DNA from: an uncultured Blautia sp.
GTDB taxonomy: Bacteria; Bacillota; Clostridia; Lachnospirales; Lachnospiraceae
Assembly: GCA_958367245.1 (NCBI GenBank)
Contig: CATXEA010000017.1
Span: 1 to 64,000 of the forward strand
Reading direction: 5' to 3'
Length of the DNA stretch: 64,000 nucleotides
This document shows positions 40,804 through 48,928 of the stretch, piece by piece. Positions within the stretch are counted from its first letter, which is position 1. The number at the start of each line of letters is the position of its first letter. Below the pieces are notes generated by a model that searched no databases, was not told the origin of the DNA, and saw only the letters and a list, made by a program, of their open reading frames with translations. The position numbers and the translations under genes are program-made.

Positions 40804-41565
40804 TTAGTTCTTATCGCAATACGCCTGTATCGCTTTATCTGCAAATTCAGCGGTTCCGTCTCCTCCGGCTTTATCAATATTAGCGGTAAATTCTTCACTG
40901 CCTGAATACATGGAGCCAAGTCCCCGCAGAATTTCGTTTGTACAGGTATAAAAATGCTCTGTGATGAAATCCCGCAGTTCCTTTACCAATTCTAACGCTT
41001 TTTCACTGTCAGGATTCTGATTTTTTATTTTTCCGAATTCTGAAAAAATCTCCATCATTTTGACATTAAGCATCTGATTATCCTCCCTGCTTCGCCCTTC
41101 TGACTTCTGTTCATATTCCTGATATGCTTCTGTTTTTCCCCAGTATTCTTTTGCCTGTTTTGCGTATTCATCCATTTTTCTTGTATCAAATGCTTCAAAA
41201 TTCATATGCTTTACTCCAATCGCTTTTATTCCACAGGCGAGATCTATTAATTTCTGTAAATGTTCCCTGCGAAGCTTAAGCAGTTGTATCTGCTGCTCTA
41301 ATGCTTTGTTCCGGTCAAAATCCGGGCTGTCCAGAATATCTTTAATCTCTTTCAGGGAAAATTCCAGTTCTTTGAAAAGTAAAATATGCTGCAGCCGTTC
41401 TAATGCTGTTTCATCATACAGCCGATATCCGGCATTTGTGACCTCTGTGGCCGGCAGAAGTCCTATTTTATCATAGTGGTGAAGAGCACGTATACTTACT
41501 CCCGATATTTTACTTACTTCATGTACTGTCATCATTACATTCACCTCTTTCTCTGTGGTAGGCAT
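40804..41565 (-). CDS. MerR-family regulator with TipAS domain
   Basis: The 253-aa protein has an N-terminal MerR helix-turn-helix (MTVHEVSKISGVSIRALHHY, then GLLPATEVTNAGYRLYDE), a dimerising coiled coil around residues 80-125 and a C-terminal TipAS-like drug-recognition domain (KYWGKTEAYQEYEQKSEGRS and FYTCTNEILRGLG). TipA-type proteins activate transcription on binding antibiotics. The likely native start is the internal MMTVHEVSK (about residue 11). A short promoter with unusual spacing is typical of MerR targets; none was identified with confidence. Confidence 0.88.
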   Translation of the reverse strand: MPTTEKEVNVMMTVHEVSKISGVSIRALHHYDKIGLLPATEVTNAGYRLYDETALERLQHILLFKELEFSLKEIKDILDSPDFDRNKALEQQIQLLKLRREHLQKLIDLACGIKAIGVKHMNFEAFDTRKMDEYAKQAKEYWGKTEAYQEYEQKSEGRSREDNQMLNVKMMEIFSEFGKIKNQNPDSEKALELVKELRDFITEHFYTCTNEILRGLGSMYSGSEEFTANIDKAGGDGTAEFADKAIQAYCDKN

Positions 41566-41627
41566 AGTATAAACTATGACATAACGTCAGAGTCAACAGC
41601 TTTTTTTAATATTTCTTCCCTCCCCCT

Positions 41628-43052
41628 CTACATCTTTTTCAATAAGTTTTTGTAAAATTCCACCGCTCTTGCCACCGCATCCATTCCAATGTTTTCATTT
41701 CCGTTGTGAACTGAGGCATACTGCTGGCTGTTGATGTCAATAGGGGCAAAACGGATGACTGCATCACTTAAATCGCTGAAGTGTCTTGCATCTGTCCCTG
41801 CCGGAAGAATGAAGGGCGCGCAGGCAGCATAGTTAAACTGCTCCTCTACACAGGATTTAATAAAGTGGTATCCTTCGCTTGTGAGGCTTGCCGGACGATG
41901 GTATTCATCCTCCAAAACCTCTTCTATTTCAATCTCGTATTCTGCAGCAAGCTTTCGAAATACTTCTAAATCAGATTGTAAGTCTTCTTCCTTTACGCAT
42001 CTGAAAAAGACCTCTGCAGTACAGTCTCCCGTCTGTGTTGTCTGAAGATTTTTAAAGGTGCAGGTTGTTCCAAGCATGGCACCTGCCTGTGCATTCAGAG
42101 CAGGAATCAGGCGTTTTAAAAGCCCGCCAAAGCACCACATATTTGCAAAAACAAGACGCATTGGAAGATTCATATAAGGCGCCAGAGACTCAAACATAGC
42201 CAGCAGTTCCGGATACATTTTTCTCAGGAACGGCTGTTTCTTTTCGATTTCTGTGATAAGCCCTGCCATACGCACTGCCGGCGTTTTTACCTGCTTTGCA
42301 AGACTGCTGTGACCTGCCTGCTGCAAAGCCTTTATCCTCACTGTATAACGTCCCTTTTCGTGAACGGCGAGCATTGCGCATTTACAGTTTATTCCGCTCA
42401 TTGGCGCGTCAATTACTGCTCCGCCCTCGTCTAAAATCCAGTCAAAGGTAAGCTTTTTATCCTGCAGCCAGCTCAGTACTTTTGGAACTCCATCCCCTGC
42501 AATTTCCTCATTATGGGAAGAAACCAGGTATACGTTGCAGGGCGGATTCCATCCGTCTTTCAGCAGTTCTTCCAAAGCAGAAAACTCTGCAAACAATGGT
42601 GTTTTTGTGTCTACTGTGCCACGTCCCCAGATACAGTTTTCTGCAATTTGTCCGGAAAACGGCGAATATTTCCATTCTCCCTCTGCTGCAACTACATCAT
42701 GGTGAGACATGATCATCACATTTTTTTCTGTCTGGATTCCCTCCAGCTTATAAACATAACAATCATCCCCGAAGTACCGGATTTCTGCCCGCTGAGATAC
42801 AACGGGAAACAGATTTTTTATAACATCCCGAAGCTTCAGAAACTCTTCGGGATGAAATTTGTCCTTTTGTGAAACTGTCTGACAGGCAATCATTTCTGCC
42901 AGTCTTTTGCAGTAATACTCCTGTTTTTCAGGGGAAGCGATTTCTGTCTTTTGGCAAAGCTTACGCCCTCTCTGCCTGCACATACCGGCACGTACAAGTA
43001 AAATAAGAAAAAAGCAAATCAGGATTCCCCCAAAAATAATCAACCATTTCAT
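41628..43052 (-). CDS. membrane-anchored M20-family peptidase
   Basis: The 474-aa protein has an N-terminal membrane segment (IIFGGILICFFLILLVRAG) and an M20 metallopeptidase core: MIMSHHDVVAAEGEW (His, Asp), WGRGTVDTKTPLF (bridging Asp), SHNEEIAGDG (Glu-Glu) and GTDARHFSDLSDA (Asp/His). A dimerisation domain sits between. It should hydrolyse small amide or peptide substrates. The start overlaps the end of the transporter gene by 4 bp, so it is coupled to it and to the Gfo/Idh gene. Confidence 0.88.
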   Translation of the reverse strand: MKWLIIFGGILICFFLILLVRAGMCRQRGRKLCQKTEIASPEKQEYYCKRLAEMIACQTVSQKDKFHPEEFLKLRDVIKNLFPVVSQRAEIRYFGDDCYVYKLEGIQTEKNVMIMSHHDVVAAEGEWKYSPFSGQIAENCIWGRGTVDTKTPLFAEFSALEELLKDGWNPPCNVYLVSSHNEEIAGDGVPKVLSWLQDKKLTFDWILDEGGAVIDAPMSGINCKCAMLAVHEKGRYTVRIKALQQAGHSSLAKQVKTPAVRMAGLITEIEKKQPFLRKMYPELLAMFESLAPYMNLPMRLVFANMWCFGGLLKRLIPALNAQAGAMLGTTCTFKNLQTTQTGDCTAEVFFRCVKEEDLQSDLEVFRKLAAEYEIEIEEVLEDEYHRPASLTSEGYHFIKSCVEEQFNYAACAPFILPAGTDARHFSDLSDAVIRFAPIDINSQQYASVHNGNENIGMDAVARAVEFYKNLLKKM

Positions 43053-44311
43053 GATTCATGTTCCCGGATGCACGAAAGTACATCCTTCTCCTTATATTTC
43101 ATAAATGCAATGACCGCTGCAATGCAAAAAACTGCTCCTGCTGCAGCCGTACATTTCAGTCCTGTTTTTCCCACATTTTCTCCGGCAGCCGCTCCAATCA
43201 CCGTCAGGGAAGGAACAATCATGATTGCAAAAGAATTTCCCATTTTGACAATAAAACTTCTTGCAGCGCCAAAAATCCCTTCCTGATTGATTCCAGTTGT
43301 AATGGTATCATACTGGATAATATCTGCCATCATTGACGCAGGCAGCACATTTAAAACAGCAAAGGGGAAAGACACAAACAGCGCAAAAATACATGCCATC
43401 AGCATTTTATTTCCCGGAATATACTCGCTGAAACAAATTACCAGCTCCGCTGCAGAAAAAACAATACATCCGCAGATAATCGGGATTCTTTTCCCCTTTC
43501 GCTTTGCCCACCTGTTCACAAAGGGATACATCAAAAGAGAACCTGCAATGGAAATTGCAAGAATCAAAACCGATGAAGTCTCAGGAAGTCCCATCAGGGT
43601 TGTAACATAATACATGATACATGCCTGAAAAAATGCCATTCCCGTATTTTCCAGAAGCTGTCCAAGCGTTACAATCCGAAAATGTTCATTGGCAAATGCG
43701 TGTCTCAGAGACTCTTTTAAAGAAATTACCGGTACGACAGAGGACACATAATCTTTCTCACGGATGGTAAATGCAGGAATTAAAAGCAGCAAAACTCCGA
43801 TTACCGTATATACTGCGAAGGTACTTCTCCATGAAGAAACTGCGTTCAGTCCATATCCTTTCCAGATGCTCACAAGCGCAGGCGCAGCATATCCTGCCGC
43901 GCTGCCTGTTACAAAGAAAAAAGAACTCCATGTATATGTATTTACACGCTGGTTTTCATCCTGTACCATCTCCGGAATCAGGGCTGTATGAGGTATCATA
44001 TATATTGTATAAAACAGATAATACCCCCACATAAATACAGCAATCCAGACTGCGTTTCCAATTCCCGACTCAGAAAAGGGAACACAGAAAATCAACAATG
44101 CACACACGCCAAACGGCACTGCTGCCCACTTCATCATCGGTATTCTTCGACCGTTTCTGTTCTGACTCCGGTCACTTTTAGCCGCGATCAGAGGGTCTGT
44201 CACCGCATCGATCACATGTCCCATTGCCTTAATAAATCCAATTACAGTCAGAATTCCCAGAACAATTACCCCCTGTGGAATCAGGTTTGGCAATCCTGAT
44301 TCCTTATTCAA
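43049..44311 (-). CDS. GPH-family sugar/Na+ symporter-like MFS protein, probably lacking the first helix
   Basis: The 420-aa protein has about 11 membrane segments and the GPH motif (DAVTDPLIAAKSDRSQNRNGR) close to its N-terminus. In relatives about 30 more residues, including the first helix, precede that motif. The predicted start is TTG (44309-44311), overlapping the stop of the Gfo/Idh gene; reading further upstream in frame gives no membrane helix. It may be a truncated or deletion-derived transporter, or have an unusual topology. It is coupled to an M20 peptidase. Confidence 0.78.
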   Translation of the reverse strand: MNKESGLPNLIPQGVIVLGILTVIGFIKAMGHVIDAVTDPLIAAKSDRSQNRNGRRIPMMKWAAVPFGVCALLIFCVPFSESGIGNAVWIAVFMWGYYLFYTIYMIPHTALIPEMVQDENQRVNTYTWSSFFFVTGSAAGYAAPALVSIWKGYGLNAVSSWRSTFAVYTVIGVLLLLIPAFTIREKDYVSSVVPVISLKESLRHAFANEHFRIVTLGQLLENTGMAFFQACIMYYVTTLMGLPETSSVLILAISIAGSLLMYPFVNRWAKRKGKRIPIICGCIVFSAAELVICFSEYIPGNKMLMACIFALFVSFPFAVLNVLPASMMADIIQYDTITTGINQEGIFGAARSFIVKMGNSFAIMIVPSLTVIGAAAGENVGKTGLKCTAAAGAVFCIAAVIAFMKYKEKDVLSCIREHES

Positions 44312-45276
44312 TATCCGATTTCTTTTAAAATTTTGTCCATAACCCGCGCATTTCGCAGGGAAAATTCATGTGATACGTGCGGCTGCTCCCCTTTTATGAT
44401 GCAGTTTCCGAGCTGTTCCACTTCCAGACAGTAATTATCTCTGGCAGTGACATGAATTTCCTGACAGGTATCGCCTTTTTTCACATAATAAGTCAGTTCT
44501 CCATCTGCATTAAATGGAACCGGAGCCTCAATGGTTCCTTCTGTTCCATAGAGGAAGAAACGGTCGCCCCTCTGCGGGGAGCACATTCCTGATACCATAC
44601 AGGCTCTTTTGTTTTCAGCAAACTGAAAATATGCGGAAGCAAAGTCATCAATATGCTGGTCTGTAAAATGTCCTACTGCTTTGACTTCTTTTGGCTCTTC
44701 TCCAAACAGTGTCAGCATCAGGCTCGTGCAGTAGCATCCCAGATCATACACCGAGCCCCCAAGTGTCTCGCGGCGTACACGGATGTTTTCCGACGTATAT
44801 CCCGGAGTTATAAAGATTGATTCCATGAAAGAAAGTTCTCCGATTTCACCGGAAGCCAGCGTTTCTTTTACAGATGCAACCAGAGGGCTGTGCAGATATG
44901 CAAAGGCTTCCATAAACACAACTCCTGCTTTTTCGCAGGCATCAACCATTTCTTTTACATCAGCTTCTGTTCCGGATAATGGCTTTTCACATAAAATATG
45001 TTTTCCCTTCGCCGCAGCCTTCAGCACCCATTCTTTATGTAAGGTATTTGGAAGTGGAATATAAACCGCCTCAATATTTTCATCCTCCAGCATTTCATCC
45101 AGAGAATAATAACTCTTCTCAAATCCAAATTCTTTTTTGAACTGATCTACTTTATCCTTCGACCGTCCCGCAATTCCATAAAGACAGCAGTTCTCTGCCT
45201 TTTTCATTCCCGGAATTGTACAGCGTCTTGCTATATCTGCTGTTCCCAGTACACCCCATTTAATTTTTCTGCTCAT
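44308..45276 (-). CDS. Gfo/Idh/MocA-family oxidoreductase
   Basis: The 322-aa protein has the N-terminal NAD(P)-binding Rossmann fold (WGVLGTADIARRCTIPGMKK), the EKP signature in ILCEKPLSGTEADVKE, and the C-terminal substrate domain with DLGCYCTSLML. These enzymes oxidise or reduce sugars, inositols and related compounds. It heads a three-gene unit with a transporter and a peptidase. The 4-bp overlap with the transporter gene implies coupled expression. Confidence 0.9.
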   Translation of the reverse strand: MSRKIKWGVLGTADIARRCTIPGMKKAENCCLYGIAGRSKDKVDQFKKEFGFEKSYYSLDEMLEDENIEAVYIPLPNTLHKEWVLKAAAKGKHILCEKPLSGTEADVKEMVDACEKAGVVFMEAFAYLHSPLVASVKETLASGEIGELSFMESIFITPGYTSENIRVRRETLGGSVYDLGCYCTSLMLTLFGEEPKEVKAVGHFTDQHIDDFASAYFQFAENKRACMVSGMCSPQRGDRFFLYGTEGTIEAPVPFNADGELTYYVKKGDTCQEIHVTARDNYCLEVEQLGNCIIKGEQPHVSHEFSLRNARVMDKILKEIGY

Positions 45277-45288
45277 ACAAAATACCTC

Positions 45289-45783
45289 CTATTTTTTGTG
45301 ATATCTTAAGGAACAAACATCGTCCCCTTTTGCAATACATTTCGGCAAATCCAGAACACTGTCATATCTCTCACCGATTCCGTGGTCGCCGCACATGGCG
45401 ATATCGCACAGCTTTGCAATTTCCTCATCTGAGCATCCGGCTTTCTGCCATGCTTTTACAAGAGGACAATAATGAAAATCAAGAGACAGCTTTTCGTCTG
45501 TGCTTTCCAACACATCCATTTCAAATACCCACTGCGCAGGCTTCGTGAACAATGTTTTTTTCAAACCTTTCAGACTGGTTGTCTTTCCCTTTTTTACAAG
45601 GTTCTTTCCCTGTATCCGTCCGCATCTTCGAATCGCCGCACTGGAAAATTCGTTCGGATCAAGTCCCCGCTTTTTCGCCTCGTCCCGCAGAAGATACAGC
45701 CACAATGCACGATGCTCCAATTGCTCTCTCACTGCCACGATGATTTTGTTTTTAATTTTTGGTTCGTTTTTGATATTACTCAT
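45289..45783 (-). CDS. L-2-amino-thiazoline-4-carboxylic acid hydrolase-family protein
   Basis: The 164-aa protein has the features of this small family: an N-terminal helical region, then FHYCPLVKAWQKAGCSDEEI and LCDIAMCGDHGIGERYDS, ending in CSLRYHKK. Cys and His residues in HYCPLV and MCGDHG are likely functional. Members are linked to hydrolysis of a thiazoline to S-carbamoyl-cysteine, but most are uncharacterised. It precedes the Gfo/Idh gene by 12 bp. Confidence 0.75.
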   Translation of the reverse strand: MSNIKNEPKIKNKIIVAVREQLEHRALWLYLLRDEAKKRGLDPNEFSSAAIRRCGRIQGKNLVKKGKTTSLKGLKKTLFTKPAQWVFEMDVLESTDEKLSLDFHYCPLVKAWQKAGCSDEEIAKLCDIAMCGDHGIGERYDSVLDLPKCIAKGDDVCSLRYHKK

Positions 45784-45893
45784 AAGCGCCCTCTCCTCCT
45801 TTTAACAGCCTTTTCTGCTGTAAATTTCGATAACTACATTTTACCATAAATATCCAGATGTTTCAGTATAAAATACCAGCCCCAAAATCCTCT

Positions 45894-46535
45894 CTACCAC
45901 CAGGCAACTGCCCTTACAGGCGCTCCGTCGCTGTTTTTCAGCTTCAGCGGACAACAACTGAAATTAACAAGGTCGTTTTTACATAAATGAAGATTTTTGA
46001 GATTTTCTATATTTACGATGTCACAGGTTTCAAAGAGTTTTTTATGTCTTGTCAGATTTTCGTCGTCAATAGGGTCAAGACCGATTACGTCAAAACCGAT
46101 TCCTTTATACTTCCCCTCAATGATATAATTCAGCACCTCATCGTCTATACAGGGATAGCTGCCGAAATAAGCTTCTGTTCCCCAGTATTTATCCCATCCG
46201 AGATTAAACAGAAGAAAATCTGCCTGCTCTGCTTTTTCTCCGTATTTTTGAATATATTTCATAGTAATCGCCTGTCCTTCTTTCAGGTCGCGGCAGTCTA
46301 TGACAAGGGCTTTTCCAATAAATTGCTCCGGCGGAAACTGATCCAGTGTTGTGCGGTTCGGAAATACATGCGCCGGTGGGTCCATATGGGTTCCTGTGTG
46401 AGTACAGATTTCAAGTCTTGTTTCCCTGAAACCGTCTTTTTCATAACTGCCTGCCGGAAAAAGCTTCGGTGTTTCTGTCCCCGGGTAAACTGTCATATCT
46501 TCTGTAATGGTATGTGTTAAGTCTATTATTTTCAT
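45894..46535 (-). CDS. cyclase-family protein (kynurenine-formamidase-like)
   Basis: The 213-aa protein starts MKIIDLTHTITEDMTVYPGT and contains the metal-binding motif THTGTHMDPPAHVF (HxGTHxDxPxH). A later segment IGFDVIGLDPIDDENLTRHK fits the same family. These metal-dependent hydrolases act on formamides or lactams; the natural substrate cannot be read from sequence. It is transcribed away from the AraC gene that lies 26 bp upstream on the same strand. Confidence 0.88.
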   Translation of the reverse strand: MKIIDLTHTITEDMTVYPGTETPKLFPAGSYEKDGFRETRLEICTHTGTHMDPPAHVFPNRTTLDQFPPEQFIGKALVIDCRDLKEGQAITMKYIQKYGEKAEQADFLLFNLGWDKYWGTEAYFGSYPCIDDEVLNYIIEGKYKGIGFDVIGLDPIDDENLTRHKKLFETCDIVNIENLKNLHLCKNDLVNFSCCPLKLKNSDGAPVRAVAWW

Positions 46536-46561
46536 TTGTCCTCCTTTGCGGGATAAAGTTT

Positions 46562-47380
46562 TTATGGCTCTATTGTATCATGCCTTTCCCCGTAATTCAC
46601 CCTTTTTCGATATTCCCCCGGCGTAATACCGAAGCGTTCTTTAAATACACGATTAAAAGTACGCTGGCTCTCAAATCCGCTGTCCAGATATATTTCCGTA
46701 ATCGTATCGGCTGTGTTCTCCAGACGGGAACAGGCATAATTGATGCGTACATCATTTAGATATTGATTAAAATTTCTGTGAAATGTTCCCGAAAAAACAC
46801 GGGACAATGCAAATTTGCTTACCCCAAGCTCTCCAGCCATATCTTCCAGCGTAAATCTCTTTTTAAAATTGGCAGACACATAAGAAACTGTCTGGTAAAT
46901 GAAGTCGTAGCATTTCATATTGTTTTTATCTGTCAGCTTTAATTTTCCCATACATCTTGCAAGAATCATCTGTAAATATGCCTGTACAATCCTGAAATCA
47001 TTCTGTTTCATTCCCATAAGAATGTCAAAAATACGGAAAATCTCATTTTCCGCTTCCTCTGCTCTGATTACAGGATACAGCGGAGCATACTCCAATAAAG
47101 CAGGCTCAAACTTTTCCATCAAAAACGGAGAAACATTTATATAAAGAGCACGGTTTACCGATTCTTCTGCAAACACCTGATAATGATGAATAATATCCGG
47201 AAATACAAAACCTATATCTCCTTTTTCCATATGGTACAATTCCTGACCAACCCCAAGCTCCAGTGTTCCATCTGTTACATATACAATTTCCAGTGCATTA
47301 TGAAGATGAGGGGAAATATGTTTCGCTGTTTTCCTGACTACAAGAATTTCCTCTTTTGTATCTTCCAGTGATAAGTGCAT
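46562..47380 (-). CDS. AraC-family transcriptional regulator
   Basis: The 272-aa protein has an N-terminal cupin-like effector domain (HISPHLHNALEIVYVTDGTL, GDIGFVFPDIIHHYQVF) and a C-terminal AraC double helix-turn-helix (RFTLEDMAGELGVSKFALSR, then DSGFESQRTFNRVFKERFG). GGGAGG is the ribosome binding site. It stands between a terminator of the sugar transporter gene and the cyclase-family gene and probably controls the latter. Confidence 0.92.
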   Translation of the reverse strand: MHLSLEDTKEEILVVRKTAKHISPHLHNALEIVYVTDGTLELGVGQELYHMEKGDIGFVFPDIIHHYQVFAEESVNRALYINVSPFLMEKFEPALLEYAPLYPVIRAEEAENEIFRIFDILMGMKQNDFRIVQAYLQMILARCMGKLKLTDKNNMKCYDFIYQTVSYVSANFKKRFTLEDMAGELGVSKFALSRVFSGTFHRNFNQYLNDVRINYACSRLENTADTITEIYLDSGFESQRTFNRVFKERFGITPGEYRKRVNYGERHDTIEP

Positions 47381-47431
47381 AGATTTTCCTCCCTTTTCGC
47401 AATCTTTATATATTTGTATGTTATAAAAATG

Positions 47432-47468
47432 TAAAAAATCGGGCCATTTCGCAGAAACGAAATGACCC
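47432..47468 (-). terminator. intrinsic terminator of the beta-galactosidase/transporter operon
   Basis: On the minus strand GGGTCATTTCG and CGAAATGGCCC form an 11-bp stem with one mismatch around TTTCTG, followed by a T-run. It ends the operon about 14 bp after the transporter stop at 47482. The plus strand has a similar, weaker T-rich end. Confidence 0.85.
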
Positions 47469-47481
47469 TTTATTATTTTTG

Positions 47482-48858
47482 TTATACATTTGTCGAAGCA
47501 GAAGCAATTCCTTTTTCAGCCCGAATTTTGGCATTTGCCTCCTCAACATTCATTTTTGAAAGAATAATCATAATCAGTACGTTAAATACCAGTGGAAGCC
47601 ACAGGTACATAAACTGCAGCATGTTGATACAGGACTGAGGCTGTGATGCAGCAGTTCCCACATATCCGCTGAATTCCAGAAGCCATCCTACAACTGCTGT
47701 TCCGATACCTCCGCCCAGCTTAACGCCTAAAGAAGTACAGGAATACATTGTTCCGTCAACTTTTTTCCCCTTTGTAAGATACGTATACTCCGAACAGGAT
47801 GCAATGACTGCATTCATATCTCCCTGCCATGGTCCCTGTCCAAAAGCTGCCAGCGCTGTAAAAAGGAGCATCAGCGGTACGCTTCCCATATAACCAGCCA
47901 CTACTACAAGACCTCTTCCAAGTACAGCAAGCATATATCCTCTGAGGTTCAGTTTATACATTCCTTTCCATTTTCCAACAAGAGTCGGAGTAAAAATCAG
48001 CGCAATAATCAGCGGAATATTTACTGCCCACGAAAAAACACCGAACAGGTTTTTATTTTTCAGCACCCATGTCGCATAGAAAATACCGGCTCCAATCATC
48101 GCTCCGTATAACTGCTGAAGAATATAAACTCCACAGATCATAATATAATATTTATTTGCGATAATCAGCTTAAATGCTTCTGCCAGACCATATTTTTCTT
48201 CCTTCGCCTGTGTTTCACCCAGTTCTTCTTCCGGAAGCTCCTTTACGGAAAGACCGGAAATCGTATTGACGATAAGACCAATCACTGCATAGATAATCGC
48301 AACCAGTCTCCATGCCGCGGCATCTCCTCCGCAATAATCTACAAACATAACGGTTACGGACTGAATCAGAAGGCTGGTGGAAAAGGCAAAGATAAAACGG
48401 TAAGAACCCATCTCTACACGCTCTTTGCTGTTTCTTGTTACCAGAGATGTCAGCGCTGAGTACGCAATGTTGTTGGCTGTATAAAAAACGCCGTTTAATA
48501 AAGTATATGCAATAAAAAACCATGCATACTGCGCCGTTTTTCCCCAGCTTGTAGGAACTGCAAATACTGCTGCCAGTGTGACGGCACATCCAATGTAACC
48601 GTAAATCATCCACGGTCTTGCTTTTCCCAGTTTCGAATGTGTCTTATCAATCAGAGAACCAAATATAATATCTGTAAATCCGTCAAAAATCTTTGAAAGC
48701 GCAATTAAGGTACCGATTACGCCTGATGCCAGACCGATTGTATCGGTCAGATAAATCATAACAAAGGAGGTAAGAAACGCATATACCACATTTCCCGCAA
48801 TATCTCCGGAACCATATCCCACTTTGTTATACCATTTTAAATACTTTTTTTCCTCCAT
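47482..48858 (-). CDS. GPH-family glycoside transporter (MFS)
   Basis: The 458-aa protein has 12 predicted helices and the complete GPH start (YNKVGYGSGDIAGNVVYAFL) with the signature DIIFGSLIDKTHSKLGKARPW. GPH transporters import glycosides, often with Na+ or H+. It lies 70 bp downstream of a GH2 beta-galactosidase gene with no terminator between, so the pair is a transport and hydrolysis unit for a beta-galactoside. GAAGGAG precedes the ATG. Confidence 0.92.
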   Translation of the reverse strand: MEEKKYLKWYNKVGYGSGDIAGNVVYAFLTSFVMIYLTDTIGLASGVIGTLIALSKIFDGFTDIIFGSLIDKTHSKLGKARPWMIYGYIGCAVTLAAVFAVPTSWGKTAQYAWFFIAYTLLNGVFYTANNIAYSALTSLVTRNSKERVEMGSYRFIFAFSTSLLIQSVTVMFVDYCGGDAAAWRLVAIIYAVIGLIVNTISGLSVKELPEEELGETQAKEEKYGLAEAFKLIIANKYYIMICGVYILQQLYGAMIGAGIFYATWVLKNKNLFGVFSWAVNIPLIIALIFTPTLVGKWKGMYKLNLRGYMLAVLGRGLVVVAGYMGSVPLMLLFTALAAFGQGPWQGDMNAVIASCSEYTYLTKGKKVDGTMYSCTSLGVKLGGGIGTAVVGWLLEFSGYVGTAASQPQSCINMLQFMYLWLPLVFNVLIMIILSKMNVEEANAKIRAEKGIASASTNV

Positions 48859-48928
48859 ACAATAACTCCTTCTTCTTTTCGTATATCATCCGCTTTTTTC
48901 TGTTTCATTTCTTCCTGTCTTCCCCTGT

